Below are positions 25,332 to 34,698 of a stretch of 35,960 nucleotides of DNA, piece after piece. Source of the DNA: UMGS172 sp045647525 (lineage in GTDB: Bacteria > Bacillota > Clostridia > Oscillospirales > Acutalibacteraceae); the NCBI GenBank assembly GCA_045647525.1, contig JAZRMK010000005.1:1-35960 (forward strand), given 5' to 3'. The notes under the pieces were generated by a model. That model was given only the letters and a program-made list of their open reading frames with translations. It had not been told where the DNA came from and did no database searches. The translations under genes were made by a program, and so were the position numbers. The first letter of the stretch is position 1; every line of letters begins with the position of its first letter.

Positions 25332-26081
25332 TCAAACATACTTTCTGTATTTAAGAGCAATTCTGTTCTTTCGGGTAACATCAGTTATACCGTCAATCAC
25401 AAACTTGCCGACTCTTCTAATCGATATAATATCGCCTTCGACAACATTCCTGGTAACTTTGGTCACCGCAACACCGCCGACCGCAACCAGACCTTCCTCG
25501 ATAACGGACACCGCTTTGCCTCGTGAACCCTTGATCAGTTCGGCAACAACACAGTCAAGCCGTGGCGACGCCACCGTCCCGCTATGTTCCGAAAAGGTGT
25601 TGCAAAAATGCAAAGTGTCTGCTTCATCAATAGAAATCTCCACGCCGGAAGAACCGATTTTATCGACCGTAGTTATGATATAATCGGCAACCGACCGTGC
25701 CACAAACACAATGGTTTCGGGATAAGACACAAGGATATCACCTAAAACATCCCGTTCAAGACCCAAAGCCATAAGGGCCCCTAAAAAGTCCCTATGGCTG
25801 AGTTTCTTGTCACTTTTATTGGTGATTTTCAACTTGACTATCGGAAAAAGTTCTTCTTTGCTGTCGCACCAATCGGGAAACGCACCGAAATAAAGTCTTT
25901 CAGCCGAATCATATCCTCCGTAGAGCATAAATTTTGCCGATTCCTGCCGCGCAATATTTTGCGCTATTGCAGCCCCGTTAGAATCAAGAAATCCTAAAAA
26001 TTTGGGAGAATTATTCTTCTCACAAAGTTTTACTGTATCCCTGATTCTGCCTTTAAGTATTTCCGAATCCTTTTGTGTCAT
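25332..26081 (-). CDS. ylmH: YlmH-type S4-domain RNA-binding protein
   Basis: YlmH proteins carry a C-terminal S4 domain (about 180-249 here: DCVVAELIKGSRGKAVSVIEEG onward) and an N-terminal alpha/beta region. In Bacillus the family has been tied to the cell-division operon and, more recently, to handling stalled large ribosomal subunits. The 249 residues match the usual size. ATG 26081 is preferred over a TTG one codon earlier. No clear ribosome site precedes it, but the sepF stop lies only nine bases upstream, so coupled translation is likely. It sits between sepF and divIVA, the standard order. Confidence 0.93.
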   Translation of the reverse strand: MTQKDSEILKGRIRDTVKLCEKNNSPKFLGFLDSNGAAIAQNIARQESAKFMLYGGYDSAERLYFGAFPDWCDSKEELFPIVKLKITNKSDKKLSHRDFLGALMALGLERDVLGDILVSYPETIVFVARSVADYIITTVDKIGSSGVEISIDEADTLHFCNTFSEHSGTVASPRLDCVVAELIKGSRGKAVSVIEEGLVAVGGVAVTKVTRNVVEGDIISIRRVGKFVIDGITDVTRKNRIALKYRKYV

Positions 26082-26090
26082 CAATTAAAA

Positions 26091-26567
26091 TCAATAGTAC
26101 TTTTCAGTAGTTTCGATTTCGTCAAGAAGAAGTTCGCCCATCACATCAACATTCTTAGGGGTGATGATAAAGGTGCTGTTAGCAACCTTCTTGATTCTTC
26201 CGTCGTGTGCATATGCTGCACCGCTGAGGAAGTCAAGCAGTCTACGCTGGGTTTCGCGATTGGCAGCTTCGAGGTTCAAAACTACGGTTCTGCCGTCTGC
26301 CATATGGTCAGCAATAGCGGTACCATCCTCAATTCTTTCAGGCTTTACAAGTGCGACCTGAATCTGAGAAGTGCGAACAGCAGCAGTGCTCTTGCCTGCT
26401 TTGCGGTCGCTGGGGAACTGGGTGGTCTTTTCTCTCTCGTAAGATCTGCCGACAGAAGAATAGTAATCTTCCTTAGTGGTTTCTGCCTTGGGAGCCTCTA
26501 CCTCGGTAAAATCCTCATCTTCGTCAGATGCGCTCATGATGTCCTTGATTTTGTCAAAAAAGCTCAT
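26091..26567 (-). CDS. sepF: Cell division protein SepF
   Basis: SepF tethers FtsZ to the membrane and helps build the septum. The protein has 158 residues. Its N-terminal amphipathic helix (MSFFDKIKDIMS) would bind the membrane, a charged linker follows (about 15-65), and the C-terminal SepF domain (about 68-150) contains RTVVLNLEAANRETQRRLLDFLSG and FIITPKNVDV. The start follows AAGGAG. It lies between yggS (30 bases) and ylmH (nine bases), the conserved Firmicutes division cluster. ftsZ and ftsA are not in the window. Confidence 0.97.
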   Translation of the reverse strand: MSFFDKIKDIMSASDEDEDFTEVEAPKAETTKEDYYSSVGRSYEREKTTQFPSDRKAGKSTAAVRTSQIQVALVKPERIEDGTAIADHMADGRTVVLNLEAANRETQRRLLDFLSGAAYAHDGRIKKVANSTFIITPKNVDVMGELLLDEIETTEKYY

Positions 26568-26597
26568 AAGTAATCTCCTTCGCTTTAATTTACTTTT

Positions 26598-27332
26598 TTA
26601 TTTTGAGTAATCTCTCTGTCCGAAAAGACAGGTTCCCAGCCTTATTATATTTGCGCCGTTTTTGATGGCCTCAACATAATCGCCGGACATACCCATAGAA
26701 AGATACAGTATATTTTTATTATCCAACTTTTTTGCCTCAATGTCAATAAACAGTTTACGCATTTCGGCAAAATATTGCGATATTTTTTCAGAATCTTCAC
26801 AAATCGGAGGAATTGTCATTAACCCTTTAATGCAAACATTGGGAAGTTTTGAAATTTCTAACACTGCGTCTTCAATCTCATTGGGCGAAAAGCCCGATTT
26901 TGAATCCTCGTTTCCGATGTTGACTTCAAGCAAAATGTCCATACATTTATCATGCCTTTTACACTGCTTGTCGATTTCCTTCGCCAACTTCACGGAATGA
27001 ACCGAATGAATCATTTCGACCTCATTTACAATGTCCTTGACCTTGTTTGTCTGCAAATGGCCTATAAAGTGACGGTGAACATTGGTTGAAAGTTCGTCCT
27101 TTTTAGACAAGAACTCCTGCACCCTGTTCTCACCTATAAACTCAACGCCTTCATTTATTGCGTGGTTTATGACAGCAACCGGCACTGTCTTTGTAGCTGC
27201 CAGAAGAATTATTTCCTTCGGGTCCCTTCCAACCTCGGCACAGGCCTTTTCAATGTTTTCCCTGACCTCTTTATAGTTAGCATCAAACCAAGCAATGCGT
27301 TCTGCCTCATTATTTAACAATTTTTCCGTCAT
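26598..27332 (-). CDS. yggS: YggS/YlmE family PLP homeostasis protein
   Basis: This 244-residue protein binds pyridoxal phosphate through a lysine, here K48 in LLAATKTVP, and helps balance free PLP and amino acid pools. Other family marks are IGENRVQEF, HFIGHLQTNKVK, VNIGNEDSKSGF and the C-terminal LSMGMSGDYVEAI and RLGTCLFG. Firmicutes usually place it just before sepF, as here. ATG 27332 lies inside the end of the preceding gene (23-base overlap) and is served by AAAGGAAAG within that gene. No catalytic reaction is known for the family. Confidence 0.96.
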   Translation of the reverse strand: MTEKLLNNEAERIAWFDANYKEVRENIEKACAEVGRDPKEIILLAATKTVPVAVINHAINEGVEFIGENRVQEFLSKKDELSTNVHRHFIGHLQTNKVKDIVNEVEMIHSVHSVKLAKEIDKQCKRHDKCMDILLEVNIGNEDSKSGFSPNEIEDAVLEISKLPNVCIKGLMTIPPICEDSEKISQYFAEMRKLFIDIEAKKLDNKNILYLSMGMSGDYVEAIKNGANIIRLGTCLFGQRDYSK

Positions 27333-28518
27333 GCAAATTCTTTCCTTTAACTACTATCTCGTCGTAAAGCCTTAATACCTTCTTATCCGACGCCTGCTTT
27401 TCGACAATAGAGAAATTTTCCCCGTTCCACAAAACGTTGACGGGAACGAACTTCACCTGCGACGCAAGCAGAACATACACACCCTGAACACCGTCAACAG
27501 TACGTATGGCACGGTTATCGACCTTCAAGCCGTCGAACCTGCTGTAAACAACGGTAACGTCAACAAATCTTGACGTTGCAAGTTCCTTATTCATCGTATC
27601 GCACGAGAACACAACGACCGCGTTTTTGCCAACCGACTCCTTATTGACCGATACTACCGTAACCTTCAATTCGGGTGCCGAAACAAGTTCCGTCATAATA
27701 GTTACAGTATCATCTTTTTTAAGGTTCAAAACCTCATCGAAAGGCATCTGCACTGCTATGTACCACTGGTAATCACTGACAACTTTGCAAACTGCGTTGC
27801 TATTTACTGCCGCCGGTTTTACCGAAGCCAATGTATCGGCATTGAGTTGGTCAATATTTTCACCGGTTATGACATTCTCGTATCCGTCTACCGCACAGAC
27901 AACATAACCCGACTCCGACGCCGTAATCACACCTTTTTGCGGCGCCATTGCGCCTATAAGCGAAGCCTTTTGCGACTCCAACGACGCAATAAGGGAGTTA
28001 AAGTCAGCAACCTCGCCGGTAATTATTTGTTTTCTGTTGATGTTTTCGAGCAAACTTTGTATAGAGTTATCATTAGAAAGATTACTTCCCTGTGTAGCTT
28101 CTATTACTGACATAAGTGACGAATGAATATGATTGCTGATAACACCCGTATCGGCGGCGTAAATGTCATTATAACCCTGGATTTTTTTAAGGGTGTCTAT
28201 CTGCTTTTGTAAAGCATCGATCTGCAACTGACGGTCAGCATCCTGATTACTGTTATAAACAACAGCCACCGTTCCATCTTTTGCCACCCTGCCACCGTCA
28301 GACACGGAAAAACTCAAAGAACCGCTTAAATTATTTGTGATAACCGTTTCGTTTCGAATTATATAACCAACGGTCGAATAGCCTGAATAGGTCGAGTGGC
28401 TATACACGGTATCGGTAGTGACGGGATTGATAAATACCGAATAAAGCTGTGAAAAGAGATAGAAAACCACAAAAGCCACTGCTAACAATTTAAAAAAGTT
28501 CACAACACTTTTATTCAT
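27310..28518 (-). CDS. HlyD/membrane-fusion-like protein, single-pass, no adjacent transporter
   Basis: The 402-residue protein has an N-terminal membrane helix (about 9-30) and an extracellular remainder. A lipoyl-like half (GRVAKDGTVAVVYNS), a coiled-coil stretch (DRQLQIDALQKQIDTLKK), the second half (ESGYVVCAVDGYE) and a beta domain (DDTVTIMTELV) follow the membrane-fusion protein pattern. Such proteins usually join a transporter to an outer partner, but no ABC or RND transporter is near. I recall similar proteins beside yggS-sepF in other Clostridia, which would suggest a division or envelope role; this is inference. It begins four bases after miaA, with AGAGGTG as ribosome site. Confidence 0.85.
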   Translation of the reverse strand: MNKSVVNFFKLLAVAFVVFYLFSQLYSVFINPVTTDTVYSHSTYSGYSTVGYIIRNETVITNNLSGSLSFSVSDGGRVAKDGTVAVVYNSNQDADRQLQIDALQKQIDTLKKIQGYNDIYAADTGVISNHIHSSLMSVIEATQGSNLSNDNSIQSLLENINRKQIITGEVADFNSLIASLESQKASLIGAMAPQKGVITASESGYVVCAVDGYENVITGENIDQLNADTLASVKPAAVNSNAVCKVVSDYQWYIAVQMPFDEVLNLKKDDTVTIMTELVSAPELKVTVVSVNKESVGKNAVVVFSCDTMNKELATSRFVDVTVVYSRFDGLKVDNRAIRTVDGVQGVYVLLASQVKFVPVNVLWNGENFSIVEKQASDKKVLRLYDEIVVKGKNLHDGKIVK

Positions 28519-28522
28519 TCCG

Positions 28523-29452
28523 TCACCTCTCTTCTCGCTTTATAATCTCCATTGCCTTTGACACCGTATCAGGTGTTTCATCGGCGTAGATCCAATGTAT
28601 GTTTTCGTTTCTTCTAAACCAGGTCAACTGCCGTTTAGCATACCTTCTTGTTGCCTGCTTTAACGCATCTATCGCTTGTTCAAGTGTTATTTCGCCCCTA
28701 AAATACGGAAAAAACTCTTTATGACCTATTGCCTGAACTGCCGTGTTACCAACACCCTGCTCAAACGCAACACGAGCCTCGTCAAGCACTCCGTTTTGAA
28801 GCATGATATCAACGCGTCTGTTTATTCTGTCGTACAGCTTTTCTCGGTCGCGGTAGGTGATTCCCAAAATCACCGGGTCGAACCTCCTGCCTTTTTGCAA
28901 CGACTCACGGTTTAGTTCGGTCATAGTCTTGCCGTGCAGGTCATACACTTCCAACGCCCTTATGATGCGTTTGCGGTCATTTTTGTGCAACCGCTCGGCA
29001 GTTTCAGCATCCACGCTTCTGAGTCGTTCAAGAAGCACATCAATTCCCTGCTCCTCTGCCTCTTTTTCCAAAAGCAGTCTTATGTCGGTGCTGTCCTCAT
29101 CATTAAAGGTTATGCCGTTTAATAAACTGTCAATATAAAGACCTGTTCCGCCAACGATTATCGGCATTTTGCCTCGGCTGTAAATATCTTCTGCTACAGA
29201 CGACGCCATCTTTACAAACTCCGCCACCGAAAATTTCACTTTTGGGTCAGCAAAGCCAACCAAGTGGTGCTTTACATCGGCAGTTTCTTCAGCGGTAGGC
29301 GCAGCCGAAGCTATCGGCATATTGTTATAGATCTGCATGGAATCGGCCGAGATGACCTCACCCGACAACTCCTTTGCAACCCCGACACCGAGTGCCGTTT
29401 TGCCCGAAGCGGTCGGACCGACTATTGCAATGACGGGGATTTTTTCGCTCAT
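28523..29452 (-). CDS. miaA: tRNA dimethylallyltransferase MiaA
   Basis: MiaA adds the dimethylallyl group to A37 of tRNAs reading codons that begin with U. The P-loop GPTASGKT is at 12-19, the substrate motif SADSMQIYNNMPIASAAPT follows, and the C-terminal region TRRYAKRQLTWFRRN is typical. The length of 309 is normal. Its start lies one base after the mutL stop, and its GGAAGGA site is inside the end of mutL. MiaB, which acts on the same base next, is encoded at the upstream end of this cluster. Confidence 0.98.
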   Translation of the reverse strand: MSEKIPVIAIVGPTASGKTALGVGVAKELSGEVISADSMQIYNNMPIASAAPTAEETADVKHHLVGFADPKVKFSVAEFVKMASSVAEDIYSRGKMPIIVGGTGLYIDSLLNGITFNDEDSTDIRLLLEKEAEEQGIDVLLERLRSVDAETAERLHKNDRKRIIRALEVYDLHGKTMTELNRESLQKGRRFDPVILGITYRDREKLYDRINRRVDIMLQNGVLDEARVAFEQGVGNTAVQAIGHKEFFPYFRGEITLEQAIDALKQATRRYAKRQLTWFRRNENIHWIYADETPDTVSKAMEIIKREER

Positions 29453-29453
29453 T

Positions 29454-31451
29454 TTATATCCTTCCGAATTGTTTTTCGATTTCTTTTCTTGTTAGTTCAA
29501 TGGCAACAGGTCTGCCGTGCGGGCAGTACATAATTTCTTTGGATGAAAGCACTGTTTGGGCCAAAGCCTTCAACTCTTCATCAGAAGAAAGATTGCCTGC
29601 TTTTACTGCGGCTCTGCACGCCATTGTTTCGAAAATACGTTCCATTTTTTCTATCTCAACGGTCTTCTTTTTAGATAAACCGTCGGCAAGTTCAAGTATA
29701 ATGTCGGTTACGTTTTCGCCGAGTAATGCAGCAGGAACGGCACGAACAAGCACCGTATTGTCACCGAAATCTTCAACCTCAAATCCTGCACTGTTTATAA
29801 GTTCAAAATTATCCATAACTACCGAATAGTCATCCTTCAACACGACCTGCTCGGGAACTAACAGCATCTGCGGATCGACCGATATCTGTTTTTTGAACTT
29901 ATTGAACAAAATGCGTTCGTGTGCGGCGTGCTTGTCGATAAGGAACAATCCTTCGCCTTTCTGGGCTAAAATGTAGGTACTGAAAACCTCGCCGATATAA
30001 CGAATGGGCTGTTCCAACTCGCAGTCGTTGGTTTTTGAGACCGTCGGTTCCTCTTTCTTCTCTTCAAGCTCTATGTTTTCAAGTGATTTTTTGATTTTTT
30101 CCGCCAAAAGCTCGGTGTAGTTGATTTCCGGCTTCGGCTCTGCCTGAATCTCTTTAACATTTTGGGGTTCCACAACCTCATTTACAACCTCAAAAGGTTT
30201 TGTCTGCTCTTTGATTTTGGCGACCGAGGCGTTCAAAGGCTTACTTTCTGTCTTTATTACATAACCGTCTTTTTTCGGTGCCACATCGGAAAATGTAGGC
30301 TTAGGAGCGTTCTGTACTGCTCTTTCAAGCATCTTTTCATAACTGTCGATTTTTCTGTCGGCGCTTTTATGCAATTCGGGAATAACGGTCTGGCGGTATT
30401 CCTCTGACGACATTCTGTACTTAAAGCCGTTATTGGTCGGCATACTCATTTGCGGGCGTTCATCGCCCTTTGCGATGGCATTTTTTACTGCAAAATGCAC
30501 ACAATCAAAAATCCTTTTCTCATCCGAAAAACGCACTTCTGTTTTTGCAGGATGAACATTGATATCGACGGCACCGTAAGGCACGGTCAAATGCAGTACG
30601 GCCGCAGGGAATCTGCCCACCATTGCAGAATTCTTATAAGCCGTTTCCAAAGCCATAGCCACCGTTCCCGAACGGACATAACGGCCGTTCAAAAACACAA
30701 ACTGCGCGTTCTTTTTAGGTCTGCAAGTGGCGGGTTTGCAGGTGTATCCCGAAACCTTGATTCCGTTAAGTTCACTCTCAACGGGAATAAGCGTTGAAGC
30801 AAACTCCCTGCCACAAACGGCATATATTGCCGACATCAGTTTCCCGTCGCCCGATGTTGTAAACACCGATTTTCCGTCACGTATAAAACGGAAGGAGATT
30901 TCGGGATGGGAAAGCGCAATATGGTCCAGAATTGCCAGAACGGCATTACCCTCAGCCACATCTTTTTTAAGAAACTTCATTCTCGCAGGGGTATTGAAAA
31001 ACAGATCTCTTATAATAATCGTTGTGCCGTCAGGGCAACCTGCCTCGCTGACAGAAACATTGTTTCCACCCTCGGATTTATAAAGAGAACCTACCTCTTG
31101 CGATCTTGGTTTGGTCAACATCTCTACCCTCGAAACCGAAGAAATAGCAGCCAGTGCTTCTCCTCTGAATCCCAGGGTCATAATCTCATTCAAATCACTT
31201 TCGGTGCTGACCTTGCTGGTTGCGTGGCGTAAAAATGCCGTTGCAACATTATCAAAATCAATACCGCAGCCATTGTCGGTCACGCGCATAAAAGTCACTC
31301 CGCCGTTTTGAATCTCGACGGTTATTTGAGTCGATTTAGCATCGATAGAGTTTTCGACCAACTCCTTAATAACCGATGCAGGACGTTCGACCACCTCGCC
31401 TGCCGCTATAAGTTCAGCCACAGATTTAGGCAAAACCTTTATTTCGGACAT
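29454..31451 (-). CDS. mutL: DNA mismatch repair protein MutL (endonuclease type)
   Basis: MutL couples mismatch recognition by MutS to strand nicking. The N-terminal ATPase has ELVENSIDAKSTQI (30-43), DNGCGI (59-64), ATSKV and GFRGEALAAISSV (94-106). A variable linker (about 335-480) leads to the C-terminal endonuclease domain, with DKHAAHERILFN (506-517) and the metal motifs CRAAVKAGN and CPHGRP. The core D506, H508 and E512 are kept, but the final glutamate of the usual DQHAx2Ex4E motif is asparagine (N517) and Q is lysine. ATG 31451 follows GGGAGGTGG; an earlier in-frame start at 31472 does not. It has 665 residues. Confidence 0.97.
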   Translation of the reverse strand: MSEIKVLPKSVAELIAAGEVVERPASVIKELVENSIDAKSTQITVEIQNGGVTFMRVTDNGCGIDFDNVATAFLRHATSKVSTESDLNEIMTLGFRGEALAAISSVSRVEMLTKPRSQEVGSLYKSEGGNNVSVSEAGCPDGTTIIIRDLFFNTPARMKFLKKDVAEGNAVLAILDHIALSHPEISFRFIRDGKSVFTTSGDGKLMSAIYAVCGREFASTLIPVESELNGIKVSGYTCKPATCRPKKNAQFVFLNGRYVRSGTVAMALETAYKNSAMVGRFPAAVLHLTVPYGAVDINVHPAKTEVRFSDEKRIFDCVHFAVKNAIAKGDERPQMSMPTNNGFKYRMSSEEYRQTVIPELHKSADRKIDSYEKMLERAVQNAPKPTFSDVAPKKDGYVIKTESKPLNASVAKIKEQTKPFEVVNEVVEPQNVKEIQAEPKPEINYTELLAEKIKKSLENIELEEKKEEPTVSKTNDCELEQPIRYIGEVFSTYILAQKGEGLFLIDKHAAHERILFNKFKKQISVDPQMLLVPEQVVLKDDYSVVMDNFELINSAGFEVEDFGDNTVLVRAVPAALLGENVTDIILELADGLSKKKTVEIEKMERIFETMACRAAVKAGNLSSDEELKALAQTVLSSKEIMYCPHGRPVAIELTRKEIEKQFGRI

Positions 31452-31487
31452 TTTTGCCACCTCCCTTTTCAAGTGTGTTTTAATATA

Positions 31488-32021
31488 TTACTCTTCGCTT
31501 TCTTCAAAAGCAGAAACAAGCAACTGTTCGAACTCTTCTACCATCGGTTCAACGTCGCTCTTTTTCTCTCTGTATCCTATAAGTGAGAACATACCGAATG
31601 CCGAGATGAGCAATAACGGAATATAGAGAGCAAGATGCATAAGTTCTCGCATTTGGAACTTGAAATATACAAATCCTGCTGCTGCCAGGGGCACTGCAAA
31701 ACATATAAGCGACAGCAACTTTGTATACCAGTATATAAAACGGTCAAACACAAAGGCATACTCAATTTTAGTGGTGCCGTCAGGCTTGCCCTTGACCTGA
31801 ACAAGCAGGCAATAGGTTTCGTAGGCATCCTTTTTCTTGGGATTGACCTTATACTCGATTTTGAAAACGCCTGTATCACGGTCAATACTGCCTGCAAGAC
31901 GTGATTCTTCCGAAACGTCACAAAGGGCTTCTTCAAACTTGTCCAAAACCTCATCGTAGGACATATCGAGTTTTGCAAATTTCTTTTTACCGATAACCTT
32001 ATATCTTCCGCCGAGTTTCAT
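31488..32021 (-). CDS. Unknown membrane protein with two helices, between mutS and mutL
   Basis: I do not recognise this 177-residue protein. The first 95 residues are soluble and charged, with alternating strands (GVFKIEYKVN, TKIEYAFVFDRF). Two membrane helices follow (about 101-120 and 129-149) with a short turn, then an acidic C-terminal tail (VEPMVEEFEQLLVSAFEESEE). It has no signal peptide and no catalytic motif that I can see. ATG 32021 follows GGAGG at five bases; the frame is open further upstream but lacks a comparable site and would enter mutS. It is co-directional with mutS (37 bases) and mutL (36 bases), so it is probably co-transcribed. Confidence 0.82.
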   Translation of the reverse strand: MKLGGRYKVIGKKKFAKLDMSYDEVLDKFEEALCDVSEESRLAGSIDRDTGVFKIEYKVNPKKKDAYETYCLLVQVKGKPDGTTKIEYAFVFDRFIYWYTKLLSLICFAVPLAAAGFVYFKFQMRELMHLALYIPLLLISAFGMFSLIGYREKKSDVEPMVEEFEQLLVSAFEESEE

Positions 32022-32058
32022 AATTTCCTCCGTTCCGCAGTTGTACAACCGCTGAAAA

Positions 32059-34665
32059 TTATTGTATTTCCTTAGCTTTTTTAACAAAATCATTAAGCAC
32101 ACTCATACACTCAATAGGTGTAAGTGTGTTGACATCGGTGAGTTTGAGTTCTTCCAACAACTGTTTGGCACCGTGCAGTTCAATGGTCATCTGCATCTGT
32201 GCTTCGTCACCCGTGATAGAGGTCTTACCTGCTCCCTCACCGTTTTCAAGGCTCTTTAAAATTTCCTTAGCTCGTGAGATGACCTTCTCGGGAATTCCCG
32301 AAAGTTTGGCGACCTCAACGCCGTAACTGTCATCAGCACCGCCGCGAACGATTCGACGTAAAAATGTAATGTCGTCGCCCCTCTTTTTAACGGCAATATT
32401 GTAGTTCTTAACACCGTCAACCTGATCTTCCAAAGCGGTCAGTTCGTGATAATGGGTCGCAAAAAGTGTTTTTGCACCTATTCTCTTCTTATCACTCACG
32501 AATTCCAGCACAGCACGTGCTATCGACATGCCGTCATAGGTAGATGTGCCTCGTCCGATCTCATCTAAGATCAGCAAGCTCTTTGAGGTCGCGTTTTTAA
32601 GAATATGCGCCACCTCACTCATTTCGACCATAAAGGTAGACTGTCCCGAAGCCAAGTCATCTGATGCACCAACTCGTGTGAATACCGCATCGGTTATGGG
32701 TATTTCCGCCGAAAGTGCAGGAACAAAACAGCCTATCTGCGCCATGATAACAATAATGGCAACCTGTCTCATATAGGTCGATTTACCTGCCATATTGGGA
32801 CCTGTGATTATAGCGCAACGGTTGGCATTCTGGTCCAACACCGTATCATTCGGCACAAACGGTGCAGAACTCAGCATCTCTACCACAGGATGTCTTCCCG
32901 ATGCGATGTTAAGGTTACCCGTGACATTCAAAGTCGGTCGGCAGTAGTTGTTTTCGACGGACACGGTCGCAAACGAAGCCAGAACATCGAGCAAAGCAAC
33001 CGCATCAGCAGTTTTCTGTACCCTCGAAAGACTTTCAGCAACCGTCTTTCTTATACCGTCAAAAATCTGATATTCAAGCTGAACACTGTGTTCTTTCGCG
33101 CCAAGTACACGCGCTTCAATGGTTTTAAGTTCCTCGGTAATATAGCGTTCACAGTTGGTCAGCGTTTGCTTTCTTATGTAGTGGTCGGGCACCATACTTT
33201 TAAACGAGTTGGTGACCTCGATATAGTAACCGAAAACCTTGTTGTAACGCACCTTCAAGGTCTTGATTCCGGTCTTTTCTCTTTCTTCTGCCTCTATCTT
33301 TGAGATGATGCTCTTGCCATCCGACATATCGGAACGCAGAAGGTCAACATCACTGTTGTAGCCTTCCTTGATGATTCCGCCTTCACGTACCGAGAACGGT
33401 GGTTCCTCAACAATGGCTTTATCAATAAGACTGCAAAGGTCATCGAGCGTATCGATGTTTTCAACCGCGTCGGAAATAATACGGCTTCGGCAGTCTTTAA
33501 GTAATTTTTTAACTGCGGGCAATAACGACATCGTAAAGCAGAGCGACCTCAATTCCCTCGCGCCTGCGGTACCGTAAACGATACGGGTCATAAGACGCTC
33601 CATATCGTGAACACCGCTTAAAGCCTCACGCAGTTCTGCGCACATAACGGTATCAGAACACAGTTCATCAACTCCGTTGTAGCGTGATTCTATCGCCATT
33701 ACATCCATAAGCGGTTGCTCAATAAAACGGCGAATCAATCGTTTGCCCATTGCAGTCTTGGTTTTATCAATAACCCACAAAAGCGAACCGCGTTTGGACT
33801 TGCCACGCATAGTTTCGCAGAGTTCAAGGTTTCGCATTGCGGTAACATCGACTCGCATATACTGGTTATCGGTATAAAGATTTACGGTCGAGATCCGTTC
33901 CATACCACCCATCTGCGTTTTTTCGAGATATCCGATAGCGGCACCCAAAGCACGTAACGACAAAGATTCAGCATCAAATCCCAATTCGGCAACATCGGTC
34001 ACCTTAAACTGTTGGCAAACGGTAGCCGTAGCGGCACCTAAATCGAAATTTTCCTCATCAATTACCGTTACGCAACAAGGAATTCTGTTTTTAATAAAGG
34101 AAACGATATCCTTTTTATCGCAAAATCCTTTGACCGTTATAATTTCCTTCGGGGTAAAACGTCCCAGTTCACTCACGACACGGTTATACGTGTCTGCACC
34201 CTTTATTTCGGTAACATTAAGCGAACCGGTCGACGCGTCCACAAAGCACAAGCCATAATTTTTGCCCTCAAAAACAATGCTTGCTAAATAGTTGTTTCTG
34301 GACTCATCAAGCATCGAGTCCTCCAAAACTGTTCCCGGGGTAACGACTCTTATAACGTCACGGCGAACAAGACCCTTTGCACTGGCCGGGTCCTCTGTTT
34401 GTTCGCAAATGGCGACCTTATATCCCTTTTCGATAAGACGCGCAATATATCCCTCACAGCTGTGATACGGTACACCGCACATCGGAGCTCTTTCTTCTAA
34501 GCCACAGTCTTTACCTGTAAGTACAAGTTCAAGCTCGCGCGATGCAGTGACGGCATCCTCGAAAAACATTTCATAAAAATCGCCGACTCTGAAAAACAGA
34601 AGAGAGTCTTTGTTCTGCTCCTTGATTTCCAGATACTGACGCATCATCGGTGAAAGTTCACCCAA
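32059..34665 (-). CDS. mutS: DNA mismatch repair protein MutS
   Basis: MutS finds mismatches and small loops in DNA. The 868 residues hold the mismatch-reading FYE (F30, E32) in FRVGDFYEMF, the connector, lever and clamp domains, and the C-terminal ATPase with Walker A GPNMAGKSTYMRQ (near 620) and Walker B LLILDEIGRGTSTYDG. The start is probably TTG 34665, because AAGGGGTGA lies suitably upstream and because the conserved LSPMMRQYLEIK then falls inside the protein; ATG 34647 is the alternative. The leader has two GGGTGAACT copies that can compete for one TTCACC. It follows ylbF by 33 bases. Confidence 0.97.
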   Translation of the reverse strand: MGELSPMMRQYLEIKEQNKDSLLFFRVGDFYEMFFEDAVTASRELELVLTGKDCGLEERAPMCGVPYHSCEGYIARLIEKGYKVAICEQTEDPASAKGLVRRDVIRVVTPGTVLEDSMLDESRNNYLASIVFEGKNYGLCFVDASTGSLNVTEIKGADTYNRVVSELGRFTPKEIITVKGFCDKKDIVSFIKNRIPCCVTVIDEENFDLGAATATVCQQFKVTDVAELGFDAESLSLRALGAAIGYLEKTQMGGMERISTVNLYTDNQYMRVDVTAMRNLELCETMRGKSKRGSLLWVIDKTKTAMGKRLIRRFIEQPLMDVMAIESRYNGVDELCSDTVMCAELREALSGVHDMERLMTRIVYGTAGARELRSLCFTMSLLPAVKKLLKDCRSRIISDAVENIDTLDDLCSLIDKAIVEEPPFSVREGGIIKEGYNSDVDLLRSDMSDGKSIISKIEAEEREKTGIKTLKVRYNKVFGYYIEVTNSFKSMVPDHYIRKQTLTNCERYITEELKTIEARVLGAKEHSVQLEYQIFDGIRKTVAESLSRVQKTADAVALLDVLASFATVSVENNYCRPTLNVTGNLNIASGRHPVVEMLSSAPFVPNDTVLDQNANRCAIITGPNMAGKSTYMRQVAIIVIMAQIGCFVPALSAEIPITDAVFTRVGASDDLASGQSTFMVEMSEVAHILKNATSKSLLILDEIGRGTSTYDGMSIARAVLEFVSDKKRIGAKTLFATHYHELTALEDQVDGVKNYNIAVKKRGDDITFLRRIVRGGADDSYGVEVAKLSGIPEKVISRAKEILKSLENGEGAGKTSITGDEAQMQMTIELHGAKQLLEELKLTDVNTLTPIECMSVLNDFVKKAKEIQ

Positions 34666-34698
34666 AATCAGTTCACCCCTTAACAGAAGTTAAAAATA

